Counted from the stretch's first letter, positions 35,596 through 45,223 are shown. The stretch: DNA of 56,095 nt from Ornatilinea sp. (GCA_018433975.1 JAHDQE010000022.1:1-56095); one strand, 5' to 3'. Program-made: numbers and translations. Notes: generated by a model from the letters alone, not told the origin.

Positions 35596-37002
35596 ATGAC
35601 AACACCAATGCCAGATGATGAGAATGTAAAAGCACAAGTCTCGAAAGAGCTGGAAGATGCTAAAACCTTAGCGAAAACTCTCAACTTTGAAGAAGTTAAG
35701 AGTGGCGAGTGGTTTATCAAATTACTACAGCAAGTCGTAAGGGCTTATGACCGTAACGCAAGAGCCGCTTATTTCCAGAAAAAATACCCCGGCCTGCCCC
35801 CGGATGAAATCGCGGATATTCTTGCTTCGGTAACAGTAAAGTACGCCACGATCGCTGGAGCAATTACAGGAGTCGCCGCAACAGCGAACGAAATTGCTAC
35901 CATAAGTTCGGCAGGTCTGACAGCCGCGTTATTTGTTGGGAGCATTGGTGCAGAAATGCTGTACCTTTCTAATATTCAAATGCGGCTTGTATTGGATATG
36001 TCAGTTCTGTATGACTTACAGTTAGACACAGAAGACCCCGAAGATATACTCTTGATTTTCGGGTATGCACTAGGCGTCGCGCCTGCCGAATTGCTTGGCA
36101 AAGGTTTACAAGTTGCGGCGCGTGGTGGCACAACAACCGCAATCAAGAAAGTGGTGAGCAAAGGAACCTTACAGTCTCTGCAAAAATTCGCCCAACGGCT
36201 TGGCTTCAAAATCCTGCAAAGGACAATCATCAAATATGCAGTTCCCGTTGCTTCGGCCGCTGTGGGTAGTGGCTACAACTATATTACTACGAAGTCCGTT
36301 GGGGAAATTGCCAAAAGCCATTTCAAGAACAGGGGGAAAGTGACTGATGAATTGCGGACAGTCATTTCAAAGCAAAACATCTACGATTTAGCTATACCTG
36401 CCGCCGCAATGTTTATGGCTCGGGTTGACGGCAACGTGTCGTCCGAAGAAAAGGAGTTCTATCGGGCTATGCTTTCGCGCATGTCTTTTGAAGAGCATAC
36501 ACCTGCTGATTTCAACAGGCTTATCAGTGATGAGCAGAGCATTCTTGATGCCGTTTCACAAATTGAAGATGTTGAATTACGAAAAGTTTTAGTTGAATTG
36601 TTAACGCTGATGGCTATCTATGACGGCATCTTGACCACCGAAGAACGCGAATTTCTGACGAGCACCGCTGAAAGATTGGAGGTGTCGCTGGACATAGGGC
36701 AGGTGGAAAAACGGATGAAAGAATATCAGGTTATTGTTGAAAAGAATATGTTTGAAAAAACGGCGGGGGCGGTGGGTAGTATGGCGGTGACTACAATTGG
36801 CGCAGCAGGACAAGCCGCTCAAAAATTCAAGGGTGCCCTTGGAAAAGTAGTGAAACGGCAGGATAGCAGTAAATCTTCTCCTGCATCTACACAGGATGAT
36901 CCTGTAGAGAGACTCAAGAAACTCAAGCAAATGCTTGAAGAAGGATTGATTACTCAAGCTGAGTTTGACACGAAAAAAGTAGAAATCTTGTCCAGTATAT
37001 AG
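35596..37002 (+). CDS. EcsC-like/TerB-like/SHOCT protein
   Basis: 468 residues. An N-terminal half with hydrophobic glycine-rich helices (YATIAGAITGVAATANEIATIS, LFGYALGV-like) resembles the EcsC family. A middle region (AAMFMARVDGNVSSEEKEF, LLTLMAIYDGILTTEEREFL) has the double DGxxxxEE pattern of TerB-like helical domains. The end (DPVERLKKLKQMLEEGLITQAEFDTKK) is a typical SHOCT domain. These parts are linked to membrane stress and tellurite-resistance-type systems. SHOCT often mediates oligomerisation. Exact role unknown. No signal peptide. Confidence 0.8.
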   Translation: MTTPMPDDENVKAQVSKELEDAKTLAKTLNFEEVKSGEWFIKLLQQVVRAYDRNARAAYFQKKYPGLPPDEIADILASVTVKYATIAGAITGVAATANEIATISSAGLTAALFVGSIGAEMLYLSNIQMRLVLDMSVLYDLQLDTEDPEDILLIFGYALGVAPAELLGKGLQVAARGGTTTAIKKVVSKGTLQSLQKFAQRLGFKILQRTIIKYAVPVASAAVGSGYNYITTKSVGEIAKSHFKNRGKVTDELRTVISKQNIYDLAIPAAAMFMARVDGNVSSEEKEFYRAMLSRMSFEEHTPADFNRLISDEQSILDAVSQIEDVELRKVLVELLTLMAIYDGILTTEEREFLTSTAERLEVSLDIGQVEKRMKEYQVIVEKNMFEKTAGAVGSMAVTTIGAAGQAAQKFKGALGKVVKRQDSSKSSPASTQDDPVERLKKLKQMLEEGLITQAEFDTKKVEILSSI

Positions 37003-37026
37003 CCATGAAGTCAAATATAAGGTCGC

Positions 37027-37033
37027 GCCTAAC
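37027..37033 (+). other. attC-like RYYYAAC core after the EcsC/TerB gene
   Basis: GCCTAAC fits the integron attC consensus RYYYAAC and lies 25 bases after the stop codon, the usual place in a cassette. A hairpin CCTGACATGCAGG and a GC-rich palindrome follow, but the matching GTTRRRY partner is not identified. Low confidence on its own. Confidence 0.25.
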
Positions 37034-37192
37034 CTGACATGCAGGTGATGCGCTCCGCTAACGCGGCGCTTGGTGGCGCCCTAAACAATTTTTCTGAGAC
37101 CGAGCGTGAACGGTATCTCCATCGAACGCGCTTGGCGTCAATCGTAGGGCGGCTCTTTGTATGAACAAAATGCATTTACGCAGGGGAGAATC

Positions 37193-37288
37193 ATGGAACA
37201 ATCGAATTTACCCCCATTTGTACGAGAAAATCTGGACATCCTGTTTGTGGCGTTAAACCCCGTCAGCTCGCAAACAAAGATGAGATAA
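37193..37288 (+). pseudogene. Second uracil-DNA glycosylase-like fragment
   Basis: A 31-codon frame starting MEQSNLPPFVRENLDILFVALNP, preceded by CAGGGGAGAATC, is the 5' end of the same gene type as the pseudogene at 30335, including the upstream leader. It breaks off just after the NP motif and runs into unrelated DNA, so it is a truncated copy. Confidence 0.7.
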
Positions 37289-37398
37289 TTAAATATAGGA
37301 ACAGGACACGGTATCCTTTACAAACCTTTAGATGCGTGGATAACGCCTGTTATTCAATGGGCTAGAACCCCATAATGTATGTTATACAAGTTAGTGCC

Positions 37399-37405
37399 GC
37401 CCAAC
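37399..37405 (+). other. attC-like RYYYAAC core
   Basis: GCCCAAC followed by AAATCGTGCACCTGCCG looks like the 5' half of an attC site; I find no convincing 3' half, so it may be a truncated site. Confidence 0.25.
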
Positions 37406-37496
37406 AAATCGTGCACCTGCCGTGTGGGATTCTGCGGCATTACAGGTCTTACATCTCACGATTGCGATTTTGCCGGCATTATTCCTGAGGGGTTCG

Positions 37497-37592
37497 ATGG
37501 TTGTCGCCCGCTTCTACCCGCTTACACGGGAACGGTACGCGCAGATTCAGCGGAAATTAGCAGAAAGAATGCCGGTGAACCGGGAGCGATAA
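37497..37592 (+). pseudogene. C-terminal remnant, possibly of an MFS/GPH transporter
   Basis: The frame reads MVVARFYPLTRERYAQIQRK and ends RMPVNRER. The YPLTrERhaeIqreLaeR pattern is typical of the cytoplasmic C-terminus of glycoside-pentoside-hexuronide transporters. Upstream coding is lost, so only a scrap remains. It abuts the stop of the STAND regulator. Confidence 0.35.
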
Positions 37593-40500
37593 TCAGTGGA
37601 TGGTGTTCTCTTCAAGCAAAAGGTCCAACAAAGAAGCGATCACGCCATTTAATCCCGGCCTCTGCTCACGCTCTTGGGCCGCAGTCGCCTGGGGGCATCC
37701 GGCGGCGAGGGCTTCGATGGGCTGCAGGATAAGATCGCGGAAAAAGACCGAGTTCGCGACCATCGGAATTTGGCATAAGGCAGCATACAGCTCGACGGCC
37801 AATTCAGCCTCTCTCAGGTCGGCGACCAACGGCAGGCCGAACGTGGCGCTGAAGGCCATTCCCACAAAACTTTTAATTTCTATAGCAACTTGAAGGGCCC
37901 TCACACAGGCGCGCCGTGCATCCTCCGGCTTGCCCAGGCGGTAAGCCGCAAAACCCTGAAAGGACAGCGCCCAGATCAATACTTCTTTGATGCCGTGCCG
38001 GTCACAGACTTCGGCGCTTTCTTGAAACAGGTCGAAAGCGTGGGTGTCCTCGTTCTCCACCAGGGCCAGCCAGCCGCGCGCGACCAGGGCAAACCCCAAC
38101 CCATATGCGTCGCCCAACCGCCGGGCCAGGGCCAGGCCTTTCTCGGCGGGGTCACGGGCCTCGGCATAGCGTCCCAAATGAACCAGAGCGCTGGAGAAAA
38201 TCGATTGTATCGAATCCTGGCGGTAAACGAAACCAACATCGGTCATTCCGATTTCTTCCATCAAAGCGCGGGTTTCATCGAAGCGGCCTAAAGCCATCAG
38301 GGAAACGCCGGCTAAGATCACCCCTTCGAGTATGCGGATGCGCTCGCCCAGTTCGGTGTAAATGGCGATGCTCTCTCGGATCAAACGCTCTCCCTGCTCG
38401 TCTCCCTGGAAGATGGCGTTCATCCCCAGCCAACCCAGGGTGGCGGCCACCCCCCGCCGGTCCCCGATCTTCTCCTGAATGGCGAGGCTTTTCTGCAAAA
38501 GTTCGCGCGAACGGTTATATTCCGATTGATCCTCCAGCAGAACGCCCAGGCCTCTGAGCGTCTCTGCGAATCCCCATGCATCTCCCAATTGCGCAAAAAT
38601 CGCCCGGCTCTGATCGTAAAAATTCCATGCTTCGGCATGATCGCCTGTCTGGGATATGACCCTGGCAAGCTGAAAATAGGTGAAAGCCCGTTCGGCCAGA
38701 ACACCGTTTTCGCCGGCAGTCTGGCTTTCCATCTGGTCCAAAATTTGAAGCGCCTGGCGTAAAAAGCGTTCGGCATTTTCTAAAGGGCTAAAAACACTCT
38801 GCCAGACCAGTGCTCGCACCATCAAGCGTTTGATTTGCAGGTGGTTGCCGGTTTCTCCCTTTGTTTCGACATTCTGCAAGGTTTCAACTAAAGCTGCACA
38901 GTCGCTCAAGCCTTCAAGGAAGCGATGGCGCCAATCGTAATACAGGCACATTCCATCGATGGCCTGGCCCAAAAAATCCAGGTTGCCGCCGGCGACGGCC
39001 CAATCCCAGGCGGCGCGGACGTTGTCGATTTCCAGGTCCAGGGTCTCGATCACCTCGATCTGGCGGCCGGACTTGATATCGGCAGCCCAGGCGGTTAACC
39101 GGTCGGCGTAATAGTCCCAGAAACGGGAGCGGACAATGGGAAGATTATCCAATTTTTCGTGCGCAAACCGGCGGGGAAATTCATGGATTTTATAGCGGCC
39201 GCCAGATGAGCGCTGGATGAGCGAGTGGTCCATCAAGGAACGCAGATCGCCCGGCCCGGCGCCGGCCACCTGCCGGGCGGCTTCGAGACTGAAATCTCCC
39301 CTGAAGATGGACAGGGCCGCCAACGTAGCCTGTTCGCCGGGGGAGAGCAATTTCCAGGAGTAAGCCAGCACGGCGCGCAGGCTGCGGTGGCGAGGCGGGA
39401 AATCCCCGGCTTCGCTTTCAAGCAGGTCGATACCGTTTTCGGCCAGGAGCCGGGAAGCGATCTCGCCGGGCGGTAAAAGACTGCTCCATCCGGCTGCCAA
39501 CAATATTCCCAGCGGCAGGCCCTGTACCTGCCGGCAAATTTTGGCGATCTCGGCCAGGGCGTTTTCATCGATTACAAAATCCGGCGCGATGCGGCGTGCG
39601 CTTTGGGTGAACAATTCGATGGCCGGGATCGATGCAATCGCCGGGGTGATCTCTGCCTCCGAAGATGGAAACTCGATTCCATCCAGGGGATAAACATATT
39701 CTCCTTTGAGATTGAGACGCACGCGCGAAGTGACGATCACTTTGACCCCCGCCGCGTGCCGGATCATCCGGGTGAGGGCACTTGTGCTCATCTCCTCCGG
39801 TCCGGCAAGATCGCAATCTTCCCCTTGCCCGGGTTGTTCGAGCAAATGCTCGAAGTTATCCAGGATCAGCAGCATCCGGCGCTCGGTCAGATACTCGTAT
39901 AACTGCCGGATGGGGGTGGCATCTTTATAGAATTGGAAGCCCAGTTGGTGGGCGATGGCGGATGGCAGCGCTTCGATCTTGCGCAGGGCGCCGAGTGGGA
40001 TAAAGACGATTCCATCCGGATACGAGACACTATCCTCAGCGCGCAGACCTTCAGCCAGCGCCAGATGGGTCTTTCCGCACCCTCCACGGCCCTGGATGGT
40101 CAGCAAGCGACAATCGGGATCGGCCAGACGCACCCGCAGCGCATCCAAATCCGGCCGGCGGCCGACCAGCGGTGTGGTCGGAACAGGCAGGTGGAACCCG
40201 CTTCCGCGAGCAGCCTGATTGGGCGCCTGGCGAATGCGTTGGTACAGGGTGTTGGTTTCTTCCTGGGGAGCCGTGTCGTATGTCGCCGCAAGCGCATCGC
40301 GGCAGCGCTCGTATTGGCGCAGGGCCAGATCACGGTGACCGGTGAGCGCCAGCAGCGACATCAACTGGCGGTGTGCCTCTTCGTGGCAGGGTTCCAGTTC
40401 CAACAGGCGGCGCGTATAACGGATCGATGCAGGGAAATCGCCCTGCCGGTAAGCCGCCTTACTTAAAAGATACAACCCCTCCAGAGCTGCCAGACGCAAT

Positions 40501-40985
40501 CGCTCACGCTGCAAGGTGACCCAGTCTTCGAAAGCGGGGGCGCGCTGGACGTAGAAACCGGCCAGGAAATCCCCCTTGTAAAGGTCGAGCGATTGGCTGA
40601 GGGCTGCGCTTTTTGCCGCATCGAGCATTTCGGCTTTCAGGCCGTGTGCCTGTGACAGACCCTGTTCGAAATCCAGCACATCGACCTGGCAGGGCCGTGC
40701 AGTGTCGAAAGCCACCCGGCGATCATGCTCGAGCAGATACGGGCCGATTGCTCTGCGCAGTTCGGCCAGCAATTTTCGCAGTCCGCTCAAGGCGTTGGCA
40801 TCGGAGGCCTGCCCCCACAGCAGACCGGCCAGGCTTTCGCGGCTGTGGCTCTCGCCGCTCACCACCAGGTAGGCCAGCAGCGCCAGGGTTTTGCGGTATT
40901 GCCATTGGGGCAGCAGCGCGCCGTTCTGCCTGACCTCCAGCTTTCCCAGCAGGGTGATTTTCAGAGGAGCTTCGATATCGGACAT
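37593..40985 (-). CDS. SARP-type STAND regulator (BTAD + NTPase + TPR)
   Basis: 1130 residues. An N-terminal winged-helix DNA-binding domain (LKITLLGKLEVRQNG, LAYLVVSGESHSRESLAGLLWG) is followed by a BTAD helical domain to about 250. A STAND ATPase follows, with Walker A GRGGCGKT at 299-306 and Walker B LLILDNFEHLL. The C-terminal half is TPR repeats (LRGLGVLLEDQSEYNRSRELL and similar). Such proteins activate nearby genes after sensing a ligand through TPRs. It is divergent from the three-gene surface operon starting at 41213, separated by 227 bases, so that operon is its likeliest target. Confidence 0.9.
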   Translation of the reverse strand: MSDIEAPLKITLLGKLEVRQNGALLPQWQYRKTLALLAYLVVSGESHSRESLAGLLWGQASDANALSGLRKLLAELRRAIGPYLLEHDRRVAFDTARPCQVDVLDFEQGLSQAHGLKAEMLDAAKSAALSQSLDLYKGDFLAGFYVQRAPAFEDWVTLQRERLRLAALEGLYLLSKAAYRQGDFPASIRYTRRLLELEPCHEEAHRQLMSLLALTGHRDLALRQYERCRDALAATYDTAPQEETNTLYQRIRQAPNQAARGSGFHLPVPTTPLVGRRPDLDALRVRLADPDCRLLTIQGRGGCGKTHLALAEGLRAEDSVSYPDGIVFIPLGALRKIEALPSAIAHQLGFQFYKDATPIRQLYEYLTERRMLLILDNFEHLLEQPGQGEDCDLAGPEEMSTSALTRMIRHAAGVKVIVTSRVRLNLKGEYVYPLDGIEFPSSEAEITPAIASIPAIELFTQSARRIAPDFVIDENALAEIAKICRQVQGLPLGILLAAGWSSLLPPGEIASRLLAENGIDLLESEAGDFPPRHRSLRAVLAYSWKLLSPGEQATLAALSIFRGDFSLEAARQVAGAGPGDLRSLMDHSLIQRSSGGRYKIHEFPRRFAHEKLDNLPIVRSRFWDYYADRLTAWAADIKSGRQIEVIETLDLEIDNVRAAWDWAVAGGNLDFLGQAIDGMCLYYDWRHRFLEGLSDCAALVETLQNVETKGETGNHLQIKRLMVRALVWQSVFSPLENAERFLRQALQILDQMESQTAGENGVLAERAFTYFQLARVISQTGDHAEAWNFYDQSRAIFAQLGDAWGFAETLRGLGVLLEDQSEYNRSRELLQKSLAIQEKIGDRRGVAATLGWLGMNAIFQGDEQGERLIRESIAIYTELGERIRILEGVILAGVSLMALGRFDETRALMEEIGMTDVGFVYRQDSIQSIFSSALVHLGRYAEARDPAEKGLALARRLGDAYGLGFALVARGWLALVENEDTHAFDLFQESAEVCDRHGIKEVLIWALSFQGFAAYRLGKPEDARRACVRALQVAIEIKSFVGMAFSATFGLPLVADLREAELAVELYAALCQIPMVANSVFFRDLILQPIEALAAGCPQATAAQEREQRPGLNGVIASLLDLLLEENTIH

Positions 40986-41013
40986 TGTGGTCTCAGCGAT
41001 TCCAGGGTACCGG

Positions 41014-41037
41014 ATATTTCGGATCTATCCGAATATT
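41014..41037. promoter_or_regulatory. Imperfect palindrome in the divergent promoter region
   Basis: ATATTTCGGATCTATCCGAATATT is an imperfect dyad 28 bases upstream of the regulator start (shown here in two halves: ATATTTCGGAT and ATCCGAATATT). It could be an operator for the SARP-type protein or for autoregulation. Not confirmed by a second copy. Confidence 0.35.
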
Positions 41038-41212
41038 ATTTTTGTAATATTTTCTGCACAGGTTCCTATTATAAAGCAGGATGGAAGATGCGGATGTGCT
41101 CTTTTTGTGAAAAATTGGGCCCGCATTTGTGCAATTTCGTACGATTTTGGAACGCCCGGTACATACAATAAAACCTGGAATAATCATCCAACAACTTTGA
41201 AAGCGACCTCTT

Positions 41213-41485
41213 ATGGCCACAAGTACTCAGAACCCCGACTTTCATCTCCCGGACCGCCCACCCCGGTATTTTTCTTTCTTGCTGCGCTGCATAGAAACCC
41301 GCAGTCAAATATTCAATCCATTTGAATCGGGTTCGAACTGGCGCTTCAGCTTGCAAGACTCAAAAGGCGAGACTGTGCATAGCTTCCTGAATTTTGAGGC
41401 TTTGGTAGCCTTTTTGCAGAGCGTCCTGGATGATTCACAGGCCATCCCCAAAACTGAGCAAGGTAACGATAAAAATGCGACGTAA
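41213..41485 (+). CDS. Small conserved hypothetical protein
   Basis: 90 residues. PPRYFSFLLRCIETRSQ, NWRFSLQDSKGE and FLNFEALVAFLQSVLDD form a compact pattern I have the impression of seeing in many Chloroflexota next to large regulators or surface genes. No known function. It overlaps the start of the next gene by 11 bases, which supports co-translation. Confidence 0.65.
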   Translation: MATSTQNPDFHLPDRPPRYFSFLLRCIETRSQIFNPFESGSNWRFSLQDSKGETVHSFLNFEALVAFLQSVLDDSQAIPKTEQGNDKNAT

Positions 41486-42878
41486 ATTTTTAATTTCCAT
41501 TCCACAGATTCTGCTGATAGTTATCACTTCGATGCTGCTGACGGCCATCACGGTTCTTGCCGCCACCGGCACCACCGATGCGCCAGCCGCACCGGAAAGC
41601 ACGAACTCCTACACCCTGGAAGACATCTACCAGCGGTTGGTGAATGGCACAGCCGGCGCGCAAAGCACCTTCACCGAGCCGGGCGTGGCCCCGGGAACGG
41701 GAACCATGCACGACATTAACGCCCTGATGGCCGCCGCCCCCGCGTTGGATGATACCCAGGGAGCTTCGGCCGCCGATGTGCTCTCCGGGGCAACTTTTTG
41801 GGGCCTGACCCATGGCGAATGGGGCCTGCAGACCGGCAGCATGACGCAGGGGAGTGACGTGACCGGGGCAGATGGCGAGAGAACCTTTAACATCCCGGAT
41901 GGCTGCTACTCCGGGAATACCGCCACAGCGCAAGACAGCGACCTGTCGCCATTGAATATCATGCACGGGGCCAACATTTTTGGCGTAGAGGGCAAGGCGC
42001 AAATAGGATGGAGTGTCTACGACCAGAAAGACAGCAGTTATCTATTTCAGGTTGTAGAAATGGTGAGTGCTACAGATGGATGGGCAGGGACGAACGACAA
42101 TTCCTATGGATCGTTTTTATACCATTTCGATGGCAGCGATTGGAGCGAGTACGCCCATCTTGAATACATGGGGGAAATCGTTGCGATTTCTATGCTCAGC
42201 GCAGAGGATGGCTGGGCGGCCACAGATGGCGGCGCCATCTACCACTACAACGGCGCAACGGATACGTGGGAATATCATTCGTATATTTCCGGTATCCTGC
42301 CCACCGATATGGAAATGGTCAGTGCCACGGATGGTTGGATGGCGACCGGTCAGGGCAAAATCTATCGCTACATCAGCCATACCGATACCTGGGTTGAGCA
42401 TACGGACCTTGGAGTATATTTGGCTGACATGGAAATGTTCATTGGAAATGGGGGTTGGACTGAGGGTTGGCTTGCAGGTATGTATTCAGAAGAAATGTAC
42501 CATTACGACGGCGTCACCGATACCTGGGGCTTCTATCAGGACGTTCATATCACCGCGCAGGCGCTCACCATGGTCGGCGCGAACGATGGCTGGATGGTGG
42601 GTCTGAATGGCGTTATTTTCCGTTACAACAGCGGCACCACGACCTGGGTAGAGTACTCGCTCGGGGCAGATACGACGAAACTTTATGGCGTTGAAATGGT
42701 CAGCGCCAATGACGGCTGGATTGTGGGCGATGCCGGGAAGATCTACCACTGGGATGGCAGCAGTTGGCGTTTGTACGACGATCTGCCAACAGCAGGTTTA
42801 CTTTCATTATCTGTGGTGAACGCCTCAGATATCTGGGCAGTGGGCGATGAGGGCTATTTTGTTCACTATATGAAGTAA
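41475..42878 (+). CDS. Secreted beta-propeller-like surface protein
   Basis: About 467 residues from the ATG at 41475 (after CAAGGTAACG). A signal segment (ILLIVITSMLLTAITVLAA) is followed by a region with SGATFWGLTHGEWGLQTGSM, common in secreted proteins with DUF1566-like parts. The rest is about six repeats of roughly 40-50 residues built on MVSATDGWA or ANDGWIVG, GxIYHYDG and TWxxY, which suggests a BNR/kelch-like propeller. No enzymatic residues seen. Middle gene of the surface operon. Confidence 0.8.
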   Translation: MRRKFLISIPQILLIVITSMLLTAITVLAATGTTDAPAAPESTNSYTLEDIYQRLVNGTAGAQSTFTEPGVAPGTGTMHDINALMAAAPALDDTQGASAADVLSGATFWGLTHGEWGLQTGSMTQGSDVTGADGERTFNIPDGCYSGNTATAQDSDLSPLNIMHGANIFGVEGKAQIGWSVYDQKDSSYLFQVVEMVSATDGWAGTNDNSYGSFLYHFDGSDWSEYAHLEYMGEIVAISMLSAEDGWAATDGGAIYHYNGATDTWEYHSYISGILPTDMEMVSATDGWMATGQGKIYRYISHTDTWVEHTDLGVYLADMEMFIGNGGWTEGWLAGMYSEEMYHYDGVTDTWGFYQDVHITAQALTMVGANDGWMVGLNGVIFRYNSGTTTWVEYSLGADTTKLYGVEMVSANDGWIVGDAGKIYHWDGSSWRLYDDLPTAGLLSLSVVNASDIWAVGDEGYFVHYMK

Positions 42879-42957
42879 GCGATGCACAATCAAACTAATA
42901 CCTGGAAAAACATGGTCGAAAATCGAAACGGCCAATCCTTATCCAAAGGAAATGTGC

Positions 42958-45099
42958 ATGGAGAAGAGAATCCTTAAAACATTGTTATGTGCAGTCTTTA
43001 CCATAGCATTCGCTTTTGCCGGCGTTCAGGCAGTCCGAGCGGCTTCCGGCGATGTAGATCCAACAAACAAATGGGCCTGGGGGACCAATATCGGCTGGGT
43101 CAACTTCAACCCTACCTACGGTGGCGTCAGCGTCTACGAAGACCATCTCGAAGGTTACGCCTGGGGCGAAAACATAGGCTGGATCCGCCTTGGCGCTTAC
43201 ACCGGCGGCGGCGCGCATACTTACGCTAACGATGCCGCCACGACCTACGGCGTCAATATCGACGGCGCCGGTAATCTCTCCGGCTACGCCTGGGGCAGCA
43301 ACATCGGATGGATCAATTTCAACCCCACCCACGGCGGACTCACGGTTGATCCCATCACCGGTAAGTTTGACGGTTACGCCTGGGCCGAAAATGTGGGCTG
43401 GATTTCCTTCAAGGGCGGCAGCGGCGCTAAGGCCTACCGGGTAGAAGCCGACTTTCCACCGGCCGTGCAATCCATCACGCGGGCTGACCCCAACCCGACC
43501 GCTGCAGCCAGCCTAAACTTTACCGTGACTTTCAGCGAAGCCGTCAGCGGGGTGGATGACACCGACTTCACCCTGACCCCCGGCGGCGCAGTCAGCGGCG
43601 CGTCGGTTACTTCCGTGGTTGCCACGGCCGACCCGGCCGTTTACACCGTGACGGTGGACAGTGGCAGCGGCAGCGGCACTCTACGCCTGGACCTGATCGA
43701 CGACGACAGTATCCTGGATACCAGCAGCCGGCCCTTAGGCGATACAGGCAGCGGGAACGGAGATTTCACCTCGGGCGAAGCCTACACCATCGAGAAGACG
43801 CTGCCCGGTGTAACCATCGAACAGGGTGCCGGACAACCCGACCCGACCAACACCAGTCCGATTATCTTTGAGGTTACTTTCAGCAAAGTTGTTACCGGTT
43901 TCGACAACAGCGACATCGATATCACCGGCATGGCAGCCAGCCCGACCGTCGTAGTCACGGACACCGGCAGCGGCGACACGTATACCGTCTCGGTCAGCGG
44001 CATGGCCGACGGTGAAACCGTCACGGCCAGTATTCCGCAGGGGGTCGCCCAGGACTATTTGGGGAATAACAACGCCGCCTCCACCGCCAGCGATAACAGC
44101 GTTACTTACGACACGACCGGCCTGACGATTGCCCGCGGTGGCATTGTCGCCCAACCATCCGGCGCTGTCCTCCAGGACCTGGGCGCTTACATCGGTCGGT
44201 TTACCCGTTTGGAGATCACCTTCACTGCCGGCGCCAACAATCCGTCCGGCTCCAGCGACCCGGACGACGTAACCAACCCCGACAATTATTTACTGATCCA
44301 GTCCGGTCCCGATGCGATCTACAATACCACTTCCTGCCTGGATGTCAGCAACAATGGCGGGGCGGTTCTGGGGGACGACGTACAAATCCCAACCGGCCCG
44401 GTTGTTTATAATCCTGAGAGCTTCACCGCAAAGGTCGTGCTCAACAACGGCGTCCCGCTGCCTTATGGGAAGTATCGCCTGTTCCTCTGCGGGACGACCT
44501 CCATCACCGATCTGGCAGGGAATCCGCTCAATGACGGCGTTGATACCGTCCTGACCTTCAAAACCCACAGCGTGTCGGAGATTCCGGATACCGGCTTTGC
44601 TCCGGGCCGTATGACACTCCTGCCCGCTCAACCGAGCGGGGGGCAATACACGGCTCTGGGTGACTTATGGCTGGAGATTCCCTCCCTGGGCGTGAAGCAG
44701 GATATCGTCGGCGTATCCTGGAAGGAAGGCGCATGGGATATCTCCTGGTTGGGAAGTGATATCGGCTACCTGGATGGGACGGCCTTCCCCACCTGGGAGG
44801 GCAATACCGTCCTGACCGGGCACGTCTACAATGAAAACGGCCTGCCGGGTCCGTTTGTGAACCTGGGAGACCTGAATTGGGGCGATCCGGTTTCCATTCA
44901 CGCCTGGGGGCGGACGTACAATTACCAGGTGCGCACGGTCCAGACCCGGGTCGACCCATCCGACACCCGCCTGCTGACCCAATCCGAAATGTATGACTGG
45001 ATTACCCTGGTTACCTGCCACGGCTACGACGAGCAAACCGGTGCCTATCGTTGGCGGACGGTAGTGCGGGCGGTGCTGATCGATATCACACCGGAGTAA
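42958..45099 (+). CDS. Surface protein fused to a C-terminal sortase domain
   Basis: 713 residues; the ATG at 42958 is spaced better from AAAGGA than the one at 42952. After a signal peptide come repeats ending in W[GA]xNIGWxxF (near 16, 45, 85 and 115). Two Ig-like modules (TVTFSEAVSGVDDTDFTL, EVTFSKVVTGFDNSDIDI) and a third beta region follow. IPDTG lies at about 542-546. The sortase domain runs from about 565, with His622 in TGHVYN, Cys687 in LVTCHGYD and an Arg in YRWRTVV (698/700). All three catalytic residues are present. An N-terminal adhesin on a transpeptidase is unusual. Last gene of the operon. Confidence 0.85.
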   Translation: MEKRILKTLLCAVFTIAFAFAGVQAVRAASGDVDPTNKWAWGTNIGWVNFNPTYGGVSVYEDHLEGYAWGENIGWIRLGAYTGGGAHTYANDAATTYGVNIDGAGNLSGYAWGSNIGWINFNPTHGGLTVDPITGKFDGYAWAENVGWISFKGGSGAKAYRVEADFPPAVQSITRADPNPTAAASLNFTVTFSEAVSGVDDTDFTLTPGGAVSGASVTSVVATADPAVYTVTVDSGSGSGTLRLDLIDDDSILDTSSRPLGDTGSGNGDFTSGEAYTIEKTLPGVTIEQGAGQPDPTNTSPIIFEVTFSKVVTGFDNSDIDITGMAASPTVVVTDTGSGDTYTVSVSGMADGETVTASIPQGVAQDYLGNNNAASTASDNSVTYDTTGLTIARGGIVAQPSGAVLQDLGAYIGRFTRLEITFTAGANNPSGSSDPDDVTNPDNYLLIQSGPDAIYNTTSCLDVSNNGGAVLGDDVQIPTGPVVYNPESFTAKVVLNNGVPLPYGKYRLFLCGTTSITDLAGNPLNDGVDTVLTFKTHSVSEIPDTGFAPGRMTLLPAQPSGGQYTALGDLWLEIPSLGVKQDIVGVSWKEGAWDISWLGSDIGYLDGTAFPTWEGNTVLTGHVYNENGLPGPFVNLGDLNWGDPVSIHAWGRTYNYQVRTVQTRVDPSDTRLLTQSEMYDWITLVTCHGYDEQTGAYRWRTVVRAVLIDITPE

Positions 45100-45223
45100 G
45101 CGCATGTGGATGCACACCATCGATCGTACACCGGAGAACCGGGAAATCATCTACGGATTCCCCATTTTTATCAGGTATCCGGTAAAATAACCTTCAGGAA
45201 TTTGGTTTATTGGACGCTTATTT

